A stretch of 44,069 nucleotides of DNA from Mesorhizobium norvegicum (GTDB lineage: Bacteria; Pseudomonadota; Alphaproteobacteria; Rhizobiales; Rhizobiaceae), in contig NZ_SMYZ01000141.1 of assembly GCF_004919685.1 (NCBI RefSeq), forward strand, positions 1 to 44,069, in the 5' to 3' direction. A program made the position numbers and the translations under genes. Positions 1-10,383 of this stretch are shown one piece after another; within the stretch, counting starts at the first letter, position 1; every line of letters starts with the position of its first letter. Below the pieces are notes generated by a model, which ran no database searches, was not told the origin of the DNA, and was given only the letters and a program-made list of their open reading frames with translations.

Positions 1-1
1 C

Positions 2-478
2 ATCGGCGACGTCGCCGGCCCGCCGATGCTCGCCCATAAGGCCGAGCACGAGGGCGTGGTGTGCGTTGAGAAGATCGCGAACTTTCCCGGCGTGCATGCC
101 ATCGACAAGCTCAAGATCCCCGGCTGCACCTATTGCAATCCGCAGGTCGCCTCTGTTGGCCTGACCGAAGCAAAGGCCAAGGCGGAGGGCAAGGACATCC
201 GGGTCGGGCGTTTCCAGTTCGCCGCCAATGGCAAGGCCATTGCGCTGGGCGAAGACCAGGGCTTCATCAAGACCATCTTCGACAAGAAGACCGGTCAGTT
301 GCTCGGCGCGCATATGATCGGCGCCGAAGTGACCGAACTGATCCAGGGCTTTGTCGTGGCGATGAACCTGGAGACGACAGAGGAAGAGCTGATGCACACC
401 ATTTTCCCGCACCCGACGCTGTCGGAGATGATGAAGGAAAGCGTGCTCGACGCCTATGGCCGCGCGCTCAACGCGTGA
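2..478 (+). CDS. lpd: Dihydrolipoamide dehydrogenase (E3), C-terminal part
   Basis: The gene is open at the left edge of the window; the readable frame begins at base 2 and about 158 residues of an expected ~465 are present. Seen: an IGD motif followed by PMLAHKA, which in this flavoprotein family closes the FAD-binding region, then the dimerisation domain ending in HPTLSE, which carries the His/Glu catalytic pair acting on the partner subunit's disulfide. The family reoxidises the dihydrolipoyl groups of pyruvate or 2-oxoglutarate dehydrogenase with NAD+. Lipoyl synthase lies about 0.5 kb downstream on the same strand, which fits the rhizobial pdh-lpd-lipA arrangement and points to the pyruvate dehydrogenase E3 copy. 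The N-terminal CxxxxC redox motif lies outside the window and cannot be checked. Confidence 0.95.
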   Translation: MGDVAGPPMLAHKAEHEGVVCVEKIANFPGVHAIDKLKIPGCTYCNPQVASVGLTEAKAKAEGKDIRVGRFQFAANGKAIALGEDQGFIKTIFDKKTGQLLGAHMIGAEVTELIQGFVVAMNLETTEEELMHTIFPHPTLSEMMKESVLDAYGRALNA

Positions 479-567
479 TAAATTGAAAGCGCTGGTACAG
501 ATGGAACCCGGCGGCAAGGTACTTCGTTTGCGGATGCATTTTCGTCCATCACACAAGGAGAAGGCAT

Positions 568-825
568 ATGCACTTGAATGGCGTCGGCTGGATTGCAGCC
601 ATCATCATCGGCGGCCTGGCAGGCTGGTTCGCCGAAATGGTCATGAAGAGCAACACCGGCATCTTGATGAACATTGTTATGGGCATCGTTGGCGCGGTCG
701 TGCTGAACGCCATTCTGCAGGCTCTCAATTTCGGCCCGTTCGGCGTCGGCTGGATTGCCTATCTGATCACCGGCTTTATCGGCGCCTGCCTGCTGATCTG
801 GGCAGGGCGCCTGGTGCGTCGTTGA
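568..825 (+). CDS. GlsB/YeaQ/YmgE-family small membrane protein
   Basis: An 85-residue protein made almost entirely of three hydrophobic, Gly-rich segments (about residues 5-22, 30-50 and 58-80). It has the GWIAAIIIGGLAGW start and a short basic C-terminus (RLVRR), as expected for the transglycosylase-associated/YeaQ family of inner-membrane proteins. The family is often stress induced but has no established biochemical activity. The ATG is preceded by an AAGGAGAAGG ribosome-binding stretch at the right distance. It sits between lpd and lipA on the same strand, with a strong hairpin terminator just after it, so it may end the lpd transcript. The assignment rests on overall pattern and length. 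Confidence 0.85.
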   Translation: MHLNGVGWIAAIIIGGLAGWFAEMVMKSNTGILMNIVMGIVGAVVLNAILQALNFGPFGVGWIAYLITGFIGACLLIWAGRLVRR

Positions 826-847
826 CATCACTGAAGAGCTGCTATGC

Positions 848-886
848 GAAAAGGCTGTTGCGGCATGCGCCGCGGCGGCCTTTTTC
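848..886 (+). terminator. Rho-independent terminator after the GlsB-like gene
   Basis: Seen: a GC-rich hairpin whose top stem is GCGGC/GCCGC around an ATGC loop. The lower stem pairs through GGC/GCC with several G-U wobbles and is followed directly by TTTTT. It sits 25 to 60 bases after the stop codon of the small membrane protein gene and before lipA, so lipA probably has its own promoter. Confidence 0.75.
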
Positions 887-962
887 TTTGCGTTGAAAAG
901 TCTTAGATGAACTTATGACAGCGAACGCCTGACTGGCGGTCGCGAATGAACCAGGTTCCCCG

Positions 963-1928
963 ATGGTCACTGTCCTCGATACGATCGCCAACGCACCGCG
1001 CTTGCGGCATCCGGAAAAGGCGCACAAGCCTGATCAGGATGTGCTGCGCAAGCCCGACTGGATCCGCGTCAAGGCGCCGATGTCGAAGGGCTATGCCGAA
1101 ACGCGCGAGATCGTCAAATCGCACAAGCTGGTAACGGTCTGCGAAGAGGCCGGCTGCCCCAACATCGGCGAATGCTGGGAAAAGAAGCACGCCACCTTCA
1201 TGATCATGGGCGAGATCTGCACGCGCGCCTGCGCGTTCTGCAACGTCGCCACCGGCATTCCGACAGCACTTGATGCCGATGAACCGGCCCGCGTCGCGCA
1301 TGCCGTCAAGCAGATGGGCCTGACCCATGTCGTCATCACCTCGGTCGACCGCGACGATCTCGCCGATGGCGGTGCACAGCATTTCGCCGAGGTCATCCAC
1401 GCCATCCGGGCGGCGACACCGTTGACGACGATCGAAATCCTGACGCCCGACTTCCTGCGCAAGGACGGCGCGCTGGAGATCGTCGTGGCGGCCAAGCCCG
1501 ACGTCTTCAACCACAATCTGGAAACCGTGCCGTCGAACTATCTGACGGTTCGGCCGGGCGCCCGCTATTTCCACTCGATCAGGCTGTTGCAGCGGGTCAA
1601 GGAGCTCGATCCGTCGATCTTCACCAAGTCCGGCATCATGGTGGGTCTCGGCGAAGAGCGGAACGAAATCCTGCAGCTGATGGACGATCTGCGTTCGGCC
1701 AATGTCGACTTCATGACCATCGGCCAGTACCTGCAGCCGTCGAAGAAGCACCATCCGGTGATCCGCTTCGTCACCCCGGAGGAATTCAAGTCCTTCGAGA
1801 CGATCGGCCGGACCAAGGGTTTCCTGCTGGTGGCGTCGAGCCCGCTGACGCGTTCGTCGCATCATGCCGGCGACGATTTCGCCCGGCTGCGCGCGGCACG
1901 GGAAGCGCTTCTCAAGAAATCGCTCTGA
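963..1928 (+). CDS. lipA: Lipoyl synthase
   Basis: A radical SAM enzyme that inserts two sulfurs into protein-bound octanoyl groups to make the lipoyl cofactor. All six cluster cysteines are visible: the auxiliary cluster motif CEEAGCPNIGEC (C60, C65, C71) and the radical SAM motif CTRACAFC (C86, C90, C93). The C-terminal RSS motif, which contributes a serine ligand to the auxiliary cluster in this family, is present as TRSSHHAG. At 321 residues the length is normal. The ATG at 963 gives the expected N-terminus, with the PDWIRVKAP motif at residues 31-39. Placement after lpd and before the RatA-like gene links it to 2-oxoacid dehydrogenase maturation. Confidence 0.97.
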   Translation: MVTVLDTIANAPRLRHPEKAHKPDQDVLRKPDWIRVKAPMSKGYAETREIVKSHKLVTVCEEAGCPNIGECWEKKHATFMIMGEICTRACAFCNVATGIPTALDADEPARVAHAVKQMGLTHVVITSVDRDDLADGGAQHFAEVIHAIRAATPLTTIEILTPDFLRKDGALEIVVAAKPDVFNHNLETVPSNYLTVRPGARYFHSIRLLQRVKELDPSIFTKSGIMVGLGEERNEILQLMDDLRSANVDFMTIGQYLQPSKKHHPVIRFVTPEEFKSFETIGRTKGFLLVASSPLTRSSHHAGDDFARLRAAREALLKKSL

Positions 1929-1983
1929 TGCCTGTCGCCCAAAGTGACCTCGGTTTTGGGAGAACGACATGCATGAAGACAAA

Positions 1984-2040
1984 GAACCTGAAGCGCGTTG
2001 CATGAATCCGCTTCGCCGCGACGCGCTTTAGAGCAGGTTC
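1984..2040. repeat. Palindromic intergenic element before ratA
   Basis: Seen: two nested inverted arms, GAACCTG (1984-1990) with CAGGTTC (2034-2040), and AAGCGCGT (1991-1998) with ACGCGCTT (2021-2028). The internal ATGAATCCG...CGCGACGCGCTTTA wording resembles a short dispersed palindrome I remember from many Mesorhizobium intergenic regions; that is memory, not a search. The element ends exactly one base before the ATG of the next gene, so it overlaps that gene's leader and ribosome-binding site. Confidence 0.6.
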
Positions 2041-2499
2041 ATGCCGAAATTCGAAGCCACCCGCCGCGTATCCCACACGCCGGATCAGATGTTCGCGCTG
2101 GTCGCCGACATCGAATCCTATCCGCAGTTCCTGCCGCTTTGCGAAGCGCTGACGGTTCGCTCGCGCAAGGAGCGTGACGGACGCACCGTTCTCCTCGCCG
2201 ACATGAGCATTGGCTACAAGGCGATCCGCGAAACCTTCACGACGCAGGTGCTGCTGAAGCCTGACGAGAACACCATCGACGTGAAATACATCGACGGCCC
2301 GTTCAAATATCTGAGCAATGTCTGGCGTTTCGAACCGGACGGCGCCGGCTGCGCCGTCCGCTTCTTCATCGACTACGAGTTCAAGAGCCGTATTCTCGGC
2401 GCGGTGATGGGAACCATGTTCGACCGCGCCTTCCGCATGTTCGCCGAGGCGTTTGAGAAGCGCGCGGATGTCATTTACGGTGCGGCGCCCTCGGCCTGA
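2041..2499 (+). CDS. RatA/COQ10-like START-fold protein
   Basis: A 152-residue single-domain protein of the polyketide cyclase/START superfamily. Characteristic text includes the N-terminal HTPDQMFALVADIESYPQFLPLCEA and the central YIDGPFKYLSNVWRF. Bacterial members are annotated as ribosome association toxin RatA, while the mitochondrial relative COQ10 binds ubiquinone. In Alphaproteobacteria, where the gene follows lipA, a quinone-related role is as likely as a toxin role. No antitoxin partner is visible. Its 3' end overlaps the convergent cinA by 25 bases. The ATG abuts the preceding palindromic element, with AGCAGG as a weak ribosome-binding site. Confidence 0.88.
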   Translation: MPKFEATRRVSHTPDQMFALVADIESYPQFLPLCEALTVRSRKERDGRTVLLADMSIGYKAIRETFTTQVLLKPDENTIDVKYIDGPFKYLSNVWRFEPDGAGCAVRFFIDYEFKSRILGAVMGTMFDRAFRMFAEAFEKRADVIYGAAPSA

Positions 2500-2984
2500 G
2501 GCTGGCCAAGCGCGCGCAGACCCAACTCCAGTGCGTGCTTGACCGTTTCCCGGCGGATGAAGTCACGACCCTTGTCGGCGAACAGTTTGTGTTCGGCGGT
2601 CACGGCCCGGCCGTCCAGGCCGACGCCGAACCAGACCATGCCGACAGGTTTGTCCACGGAACCGCCGCCGGGGCCGGCAATGCCGGTGACCGCCAGGGTG
2701 AGCCCGGCGCGCGAACGGGCCAGCGCGCCTGTTGCCATTTCGGTCGCCGTCTCGCGCGAAACCGCGCCATGCGCCTCGAGCGTGGCGGTGGAAACGCCGA
2801 GCATGTCGATCTTGGCTTCGTTGGAATAGGTGATGAAGCCGCGATCGACCACGGCGGAGGAGCCGGCGATGTCGGTCAGCGCGGCGATGATCATGCCGCC
2901 GGTGCAGCTTTCCGCCGTTGCCAGCATGATGCCGCGCTTCTGGCAGGCTTGCAGCAGGGCATTTGCGAGCTCGTTGTTGCTCAT
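2475..2984 (-). CDS. cinA: CinA C-terminal-type nicotinamide-nucleotide amidohydrolase
   Basis: A 169-residue stand-alone CinA C-terminal domain, the part that deamidates nicotinamide mononucleotide to nicotinate mononucleotide in pyridine nucleotide recycling. Visible family motifs are TAESCTGGMI near residues 23-32, a GSSAVVDRGFITYSNEAK region, and VTGIAGPGGG with VGMVWFG towards the C-terminus. The N-terminal molybdopterin-binding-like half of longer CinA proteins is absent, which is normal for this short form. The start codon overlaps the ispDF stop by ATGA, so the two are translationally coupled. The 3' end overlaps the convergent RatA-like gene by 25 bases. Confidence 0.93.
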   Translation of the reverse strand: MSNNELANALLQACQKRGIMLATAESCTGGMIIAALTDIAGSSAVVDRGFITYSNEAKIDMLGVSTATLEAHGAVSRETATEMATGALARSRAGLTLAVTGIAGPGGGSVDKPVGMVWFGVGLDGRAVTAEHKLFADKGRDFIRRETVKHALELGLRALGQPQAEGAAP

Positions 2985-4210
2985 TCCGGCACCTCGCCGG
3001 GAAACACCACGCTGGCGGTGGCGATCGCCGCAATGCCTTCTTCGCGCCCGACAAAGCCGAGCTTCTCATTGGTTGTCGCCTTGATCGAGATGCGACCCGG
3101 TGAAATTGCCAGCATCTGCGAAAGGGCTGCGGTCATCGCCTCGCGATGCGGGCCGATGCGCGGCGCCTCGCAGATCAGCGTGATATCGGCATTGGCGATG
3201 CGCCCGCCGCGCTCACGTACCAGCCTTGCCGCATGCTCGACAAAGATCCGGGAAGCAGCGCCTTTCCACTGCGGGTCGGACGGCGGGAAATGCGTGCCGA
3301 TGTCGCCGGCGCCGCAAGTCGCCAGCAGCGCATCGGTCAGGGCGTGTAGGCCGACATCGGCGTCGGAATGGCCGGACAGTTTCTTGTCATGCGCAATGGC
3401 GACACCGCACAGGGTGACATGGTCGCCGGGCTCGAAGGCGTGGACGTCGTAGCCATTGCCGGTTCTGATGTCGGGAAAGCGAACGCGTTCGCCGGAAAGC
3501 CGCTGGTCCGCCATCGCAATATCCCGTGCCCAGGTGAGTTTGACATTATCCGGCGAGCCCGGAACGATCTTGACCGGAATATGCGCCCATTCGGCGATCG
3601 CCGCGTCGTCGGTAAAATCCATCTTTCCCAGATGATGGGCTTTCTCATGCGCGGCAAGGATGGGCCAGAACGGAAAGCCCTGTGGCGTTTGCGCCGCGTG
3701 AAGCCCGCTGCGCGAAACGGTTTCGCCAACCACACCAGAGGCCGACTCGCGCTTCAGCGTGTCGGCGACGGGCAAAGCAGGCAACGCGCCCTCGCGCTCG
3801 CCGATGGCGGCGATGGTCCGGTCAATCAACTCCGCATCGACAAACGGACGCACGGCGTCGTGAATCAGAACCTGCGCCGGCGCGTGGCGTCTCAACGCAA
3901 GCAGCCCGAGCCTGACCGACTCCTGCCTGGTTGCCCCACCCATGACGGCAGTGACGCGCTCGGCGTTGGCACCTGCCGCCTGTCGGAACAGCTCGTGGTC
4001 GTCGGCATGGATGGCGACGACAATCTCGCTGGTTCGCGGGTGCGCCAGAAAAATGTCCAGCGTGTGTGCGATGACGGCATAGCCGCCAATGTGTTGATAT
4101 TGCTTCGGCCCGTTGGCCTGTCCGGCGCGCGCGCCACGGCCGGCCGCAACGATCACCACCGCGACCTTGCCATCCGCACTCGAAACGTGATTTTCACTTG
4201 CGTCAGTCAT
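2981..4210 (-). CDS. ispDF: Bifunctional IspD/IspF enzyme of the MEP isoprenoid pathway
   Basis: A 409-residue fusion of 2-C-methyl-D-erythritol 4-phosphate cytidylyltransferase and 2-C-methyl-D-erythritol 2,4-cyclodiphosphate synthase. The IspD half shows the nucleotide-binding loop VIVAAGRGARAG with GPKQY (residues about 19-38) and VLIHDAVRPFV. The IspF half begins near residue 250 with GYDVHAFEPGD and has the metal-binding HSDADVGLHALTDALL and the GDIGTHFPPSDP loop. The fusion is usual in many Alphaproteobacteria. It heads a two-gene unit with cinA. The ATG at 4210 gives a short hydrophilic extension before the first beta strand, so a slightly later start is possible. Confidence 0.96.
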   Translation of the reverse strand: MTDASENHVSSADGKVAVVIVAAGRGARAGQANGPKQYQHIGGYAVIAHTLDIFLAHPRTSEIVVAIHADDHELFRQAAGANAERVTAVMGGATRQESVRLGLLALRRHAPAQVLIHDAVRPFVDAELIDRTIAAIGEREGALPALPVADTLKRESASGVVGETVSRSGLHAAQTPQGFPFWPILAAHEKAHHLGKMDFTDDAAIAEWAHIPVKIVPGSPDNVKLTWARDIAMADQRLSGERVRFPDIRTGNGYDVHAFEPGDHVTLCGVAIAHDKKLSGHSDADVGLHALTDALLATCGAGDIGTHFPPSDPQWKGAASRIFVEHAARLVRERGGRIANADITLICEAPRIGPHREAMTAALSQMLAISPGRISIKATTNEKLGFVGREEGIAAIATASVVFPGEVPE

Positions 4211-4288
4211 TGAAGATTGGTCCTAGTCGCGGCCAATCCCGAAGGCCAGCATTTTCCCAATTGCGCCTTAATGTGGCGTCATTCCGCG

Positions 4289-4325
4289 TTGCACATTGCG
4301 GCGGTTCTGGCTAGAGAATGTGCAA
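4289..4325. promoter_or_regulatory. 9-bp inverted repeat upstream of the dusB-ntr operon
   Basis: Seen: TTGCACATT at 4289-4297 and its perfect reverse complement AATGTGCAA at 4317-4325, separated by 19 bases, in the 140-base gap between the ispDF and dusB starts. It lies 27 bases before the dusB ATG. The arms contain TGCAC/GTGCA, the half-site of NtrC operators, but the spacing is too wide for the classical site. It could be two half-sites, another regulator's operator, or a leader hairpin. Confidence 0.35.
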
Positions 4326-4351
4326 CGAATGAACATGCTTGGTTTTTGTGC

Positions 4352-5380
4352 ATGGTTAACTTGACCAAATTGGCCGCGCCGCTCGATGTCGGTGGTGTGA
4401 GAATCCGCAATCGCGTGTTCCTCGCGCCGATGTCGGGGATTACAGACGAGCCGTTCCGGCAGCGCGCCCACGCGCATGGCGCGGGCCTGGTCGTGTCCGA
4501 AATGGTGGCCAGCGGTGAGCTTGCCAAGGGCAGGGCCGGTTTCAACCTGCGCATACGCCACTCCGGCCTGCCGGTCCACATGGTCCAGCTTGCCGGCCGC
4601 GAGGCGGCGCACATGGCCGAAGGCGCGCGAATCGCCGCCGGCGAGGGCGCCGACATCATCGACATCAATATGGGCTGCCCGGCCAAGAAGGTCACCGGTG
4701 GCTATGCCGGCTCGGCATTGATGCTGGATCTCGACCATGCACTGTCGCTGATCGACGCCGTTGTCGGCGCGGTCGAGGTGCCGGTGACGGTCAAGATGCG
4801 GCTGGGCTGGGACGAAGGCGCGCTCAACGCGCCGATGCTGGCGCGCCGCGCCGAGCAGGCCGGCGTCAGCATGGTGACCGTGCACGGCCGCACGCGCTGC
4901 CAGTTCTATCAGGGCAAGGCCGACTGGCGCGCCATCGCCCGCGTCAAGGAAGCCGTGTCCATCCCGGTCGTCGCCAATGGCGATGTTTCTTCGCCAGAGG
5001 AAGCGGCTGCTATCCTCGATCAATCGGGTGCCGATGCCGTGATGGTCGGCCGCGCGCACTATGGCGCGCCCTGGATCGCCGGCGGCATCGCGGCGGCAGC
5101 GGCAGGCGAGACGGCGACCAACGCCCCACAGAGCCCGACGGCACTGGCCGACTATGTCGTCTCCCACTACGAGGACATGCTGGCGCTCTACGGCGTCGAG
5201 AGCGGCCTGCGCCAGGCGCGCAAGCACCTCGGCTGGTATCTCGATCGTCATGCCGGCGGTGTCGCTGACGACAGCCGAAAGGCCATACTGACCGCATTCG
5301 AGCCCGCGCACGTCATTGCCTTGCTGCGCGGTGTGTTTTCGAGCGATCCGCAACCATTAAACCTGCGGAGTGCGGCATGA
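4352..5380 (+). CDS. dusB: tRNA-dihydrouridine synthase DusB (NifR3)
   Basis: An FMN-dependent enzyme that reduces specific uridines in tRNA to dihydrouridine. The 342-residue product has the family landmarks in order: VFLAPMSGITDEPFR near the N-terminus, DIIDINMGCPAKKVTGGYAGSALM with the catalytic cysteine, VTVKMRLGWD, VTVHGRTRCQFYQGKADW, and the FMN phosphate-binding VVANGDV...GADAVMVGRAHYGAPW. I chose the ATG at 4352 because homology starts at its LTKLAAPLDVGG; a longer open frame exists upstream but reads as non-coding. The gene ends in ATGA overlap with ntrB and is the first gene of the nifR3-ntrB-ntrC operon known from rhizobia and Rhodobacter. Confidence 0.95.
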   Translation: MVNLTKLAAPLDVGGVRIRNRVFLAPMSGITDEPFRQRAHAHGAGLVVSEMVASGELAKGRAGFNLRIRHSGLPVHMVQLAGREAAHMAEGARIAAGEGADIIDINMGCPAKKVTGGYAGSALMLDLDHALSLIDAVVGAVEVPVTVKMRLGWDEGALNAPMLARRAEQAGVSMVTVHGRTRCQFYQGKADWRAIARVKEAVSIPVVANGDVSSPEEAAAILDQSGADAVMVGRAHYGAPWIAGGIAAAAAGETATNAPQSPTALADYVVSHYEDMLALYGVESGLRQARKHLGWYLDRHAGGVADDSRKAILTAFEPAHVIALLRGVFSSDPQPLNLRSAA

Positions 5381-6515
5381 ACGCCAACGTCACACAGGGC
5401 AGCGATATGGCGGAGGCCGCCCATATCGTGCTCAACACCATCCGTCGCCCGGTGATCATGGTCGATACGGACGGGTTCATCACCTACGCCAACGCCGATG
5501 CCGAGGATTTCTTTCGCTCGAGTGCGAACATGCTCGCCCGCAACACGCTGTCAAAACTCATTCCTTTCGGTAGCCCTTTGCTGACCCTGGTCGACCAGGT
5601 GCGCGAGCGTCGGGCTCCGGTCAACGAGTACCGGGTCGACGTGTCGTCGCCACGCCTCGGCATCGAGAAGGTCGTCGATCTCTACGTCGCGCCGGTGCCG
5701 GAATATCCGGGCTCCGTCGTGGTGATGTTCCAGGAACGGTCGATGGCCGACAAGATCGACCGGCAGATGACGCATCGGGGCGCGGCACGCTCGGTCACCG
5801 GCCTGGCGGCGATGCTTGCCCATGAGATCAAGAACCCGCTCTCCGGCATCCGTGGTGCCGCCCAGCTGCTCGAACTGTCGGCTTCCGACGAGGATCGCGC
5901 ACTGACGCGGCTGATCACCGACGAGACCGACCGCATCGTATCGCTGGTCGACCGCATGGAGGTGTTTTCCGACGAGCGGCCGATCGATCGCTACCCCGTC
6001 AACATCCATGTCGTGCTCGACCATGTGAAGGCCATCGCTAAGAACGGTTTTGCCAAGAGAATCAAGATAATGGAGGATTATGATCCTTCATTGCCTCCGG
6101 TGTTTGCCAACCGTGACCAACTCATCCAGGTGTTCCTCAACCTGGTCAAGAATGCCGCTGAGGCGATCGGCAGCGACCCACAGGGCGAAATCGTGCTGTC
6201 GACGGCCTTCCGGCCCGGCATCCGCGTTTCCGTTCCGGGTACGCAGGATCGCGTATCGCTGCCGCTGGAGTTCTGCGTGCGCGACAATGGCTCCGGCGTC
6301 TCGGAAGATATTTTGCCGATCCTGTTCGACCCGTTCATCACCACCAAGCCGAACGGCTCTGGGTTGGGTCTTGCGCTGGTCGCCAAGATCGTCGGCGAGC
6401 ATGGCGGCATCATCGAATGCGAATCGACGCCGCGCGGGACCACATTCCGCATCCTGATGCCGGCCTGGAAAGAAGCGCCATACGGCGCCGATGAAGACGG
6501 TGAAGGAGATCGCAA

Positions 6516-6519
<4 letters not shown>
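5377..6519 (+). CDS. ntrB: Nitrogen regulation sensor kinase NtrB (NRII)
   Basis: A cytosolic two-component histidine kinase/phosphatase that controls NtrC according to nitrogen status through PII proteins. The 380-residue product has an N-terminal PAS domain (about residues 10-120), the H-box AHEIKNPLSGIRGAAQLLE with the phospho-accepting His near residue 150, and the ATPase motifs NLVKNAAEAI (N-box), VRDNGSGV (G1) and NGSGLGLALV (G2). No membrane segment is visible, as expected. It overlaps dusB and ntrC by four bases on either side (ATGA). Confidence 0.97.
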
Positions 6520-7976
<1,457 letters not shown>

Positions 7977-8076
7977 ACCGTCGGGCTCTTTTCGGGGGAC
8001 GGCTCGCGAAAGATTTCCGTCTCGGTCACACTTGTTGCATAATCGCCACAATGCGTTGCATACATCCGACGCAATC

Positions 8077-10383
8077 ATGGCACTAGACGGCGACATGGCT
8101 CCGCAGGCACCGACAGCAAACCAACCGCTTTTCAGCGAACCCGGCACGCATGACGGGCGCCGGCTGCTTGCACTGCCCGGCGTGGTCGCGGTCGTGGGCG
8201 CGCTGGTAACGGCGGCGATCTCGTTCACCATTCTTGTCGGCGCCACGCCGATCACGCCAAACGAATCGACCACGCTGGCGCTGATTGCCCTCAACGCCGC
8301 TTTCGTCCTGTTCCTTATCGCGCTGGTCGGACGCGAAGTGCACCGCATCCTGATGGCGCGCCGGCACGGCAAGGCCGCCTCGCGGCTGCATGTGCGCATC
8401 GTCGCCATGTTCGCTCTGGTCGCCGCCATTCCCGCCATCATGGTGGCGATCATCGCGTCGATCACGCTCGACATCGGTCTCGACCGCTGGTTCGAGATCC
8501 GCACCAAGACGATCGTCAATTCGTCGCTGTCGATCGCCGACGCCTATGTCCAGGAAAACGCCCGCAACCTCCAGGGCACGACGCTGTCGATGGCCTATGA
8601 CCTCGATGCGTCGCGCACACTCTACGGCCTTGATCGTACTGGCTTTCTCGACCTGATGAACAAGGAAGCCGTGGGCCGGTCGCTGGCCCATGCAGCGCTG
8701 ATCAAGTCGGACGGCTCTTTCGTCATGAGCGCCAAGACCAAAACGGATTTCGCCATGCCCGAGCCGCCGGAAGGCGCCGTGGCCAGCGCTACCGACGGCA
8801 AGCCGGTGCTGATCGAGCCGAAAACGCGCAACATCATGGGCGCCATCGTCAAGCTGCGCGAGATCGAGGGCCTCTATCTCTACACCATTCGCCTCGTCGA
8901 TCCCGAAGTGATCAAGGCGCGGCAGATCGTCAGGTCCAACACCGACGAATATCGCGGTCTCGAAGATAACAGGCGCACCTCGCAGGTTGCCTTCGCGCTG
9001 CCCTATCTGTCGCTGACGCTGATCATCATCCTGTCCGCGATCTGGACCGGCATTGCGGTTGCCGACCGTCTGGTGCGGCCCATTCGCCAGCTCATCGGTG
9101 CCGCCGACGAGGTGGCGACCGGCAATCTCGACGTGGCGGTTCCCGTCAGGCCATCGGACGGCGATGTCGCTTCGCTGGGCGACACGTTCAACAAGATGCT
9201 GCTCGAACTGAAATCACAGCGCAACGAAATCCTGTCGGCCAAGGACCTGATCGACGAACGGCGCCGCTTCTCGGAAGCCGTGCTTGCCGGCGTCACCGCA
9301 GGCGTCATCGGCGTCGATCCCTACGGCATCGTCACCATCGTCAACCGCTCGGCCGAGGCGATGCTGGCCATTTCCGCCAGCGCCGCCCTTGGGCAGAACC
9401 TGTCGGCCATGCTGCCGCATGTCGGCCGCGTCTTCGAGATCGGCCGCAAGTCCGGCAAGCCCGTCTATCGCGAGCAGGTGACCTTCTACCGTGCCGGTGC
9501 CGAGCGGACCTTCAACGTGCAGATCACTATCGAGGCCGGCGACGACGGCTCGGAAGAAAAATCCTATGTCGTGACGGTCGACGACATCACCGATCTGGTT
9601 CAGGCCCAGCGCTCCTCCGCCTGGGCCGATGTGGCGCGGCGCATCGCCCACGAGATCAAGAATCCGCTGACGCCGATCCAGCTGTCCGCCGAGCGCATCA
9701 AGCGACGCTTCGGCAAGGTCATCACCGAGGACCGCGAGATTTTCGATCAATGCACCGACACCATCATCCGGCAGGTCGAGGACATCGGCCGCATGGTCGA
9801 CGAATTCTCCGCTTTCGCGCGCATGCCGAAGCCCGAGATGAAAGCCATCGACCTGCGCGAATCGTTGCGCGAGGCCTCGTTCCTGGTTGAAGTCAGCCGC
9901 GCCGACATTGCTTTCGAGCGCGTGTTCGGCAACGAGCCGCTCAAGGGCACCTTCGACAGCCGCCTGATGGCGCAGGCTTTCGGCAATGTGATCAAGAACG
10001 CGGCCGAAGCGATCGATGGTTTGGAACAGAAGGACGGTTCGCACGGCATAATCCGGATTCAAGCCGGGCGCCAGAATGGCGCGATTCGCATCGACGTCAT
10101 CGACAATGGCAAAGGCCTGCCGCGCGAGAATCGCCAACGGCTGCTCGAGCCCTATATGACCACGCGCGAGAAGGGCACCGGGCTCGGTCTCGCTATCGTC
10201 AAGAAGATCGTGGAGGACCATGGTGGCAGGCTGGAACTTCATGATGCCCCTGCGGATTTCCACAATGGGCGCGGCGCGATGATCAGCATCATCCTGCCGC
10301 CTGCGGCCGCTGCGTCTCCACCACGCGGCGAAAGCAGGACGGAAAACGAAAGAGAAACTGAAAAGGTCGGTAATGGCGTCTGA
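8077..10383 (+). CDS. ntrY: Membrane sensor kinase NtrY
   Basis: The sensor of the NtrYX two-component system, linked in Alphaproteobacteria to nitrogen metabolism, redox and cell-envelope responses. From the chosen ATG the protein is 768 residues. It has hydrophobic helices near residues 25-55, 70-90 and 120-145, a periplasmic region, and a further helix before a HAMP domain (ADRLVRPIRQLIGAADEVATG). A PAS domain follows, then the H-box RIAHEIKNPLTPIQLSAERIKRRF, N-box NVIKNAAEAI and G-boxes DNGKGLP and GTGLGLAIV. A TTG 45 bases upstream is in frame, but the ATG at 8077 gives the usual length. It overlaps ntrX by 11 bases. Confidence 0.94.
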   Translation: MALDGDMAPQAPTANQPLFSEPGTHDGRRLLALPGVVAVVGALVTAAISFTILVGATPITPNESTTLALIALNAAFVLFLIALVGREVHRILMARRHGKAASRLHVRIVAMFALVAAIPAIMVAIIASITLDIGLDRWFEIRTKTIVNSSLSIADAYVQENARNLQGTTLSMAYDLDASRTLYGLDRTGFLDLMNKEAVGRSLAHAALIKSDGSFVMSAKTKTDFAMPEPPEGAVASATDGKPVLIEPKTRNIMGAIVKLREIEGLYLYTIRLVDPEVIKARQIVRSNTDEYRGLEDNRRTSQVAFALPYLSLTLIIILSAIWTGIAVADRLVRPIRQLIGAADEVATGNLDVAVPVRPSDGDVASLGDTFNKMLLELKSQRNEILSAKDLIDERRRFSEAVLAGVTAGVIGVDPYGIVTIVNRSAEAMLAISASAALGQNLSAMLPHVGRVFEIGRKSGKPVYREQVTFYRAGAERTFNVQITIEAGDDGSEEKSYVVTVDDITDLVQAQRSSAWADVARRIAHEIKNPLTPIQLSAERIKRRFGKVITEDREIFDQCTDTIIRQVEDIGRMVDEFSAFARMPKPEMKAIDLRESLREASFLVEVSRADIAFERVFGNEPLKGTFDSRLMAQAFGNVIKNAAEAIDGLEQKDGSHGIIRIQAGRQNGAIRIDVIDNGKGLPRENRQRLLEPYMTTREKGTGLGLAIVKKIVEDHGGRLELHDAPADFHNGRGAMISIILPPAAAASPPRGESRTENERETEKVGNGV

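Noticed and set aside
4289..4325. Classical NtrC operator
   Set aside because: Half-sites are about 25 bases apart, far wider than the known NtrC site, so I list it only as an inverted repeat.
8032..8076. TTG start for ntrY 45 bases upstream of the chosen ATG
   Set aside because: The ATG at 8077 gives the usual NtrY length, and the extra residues have no family resemblance.
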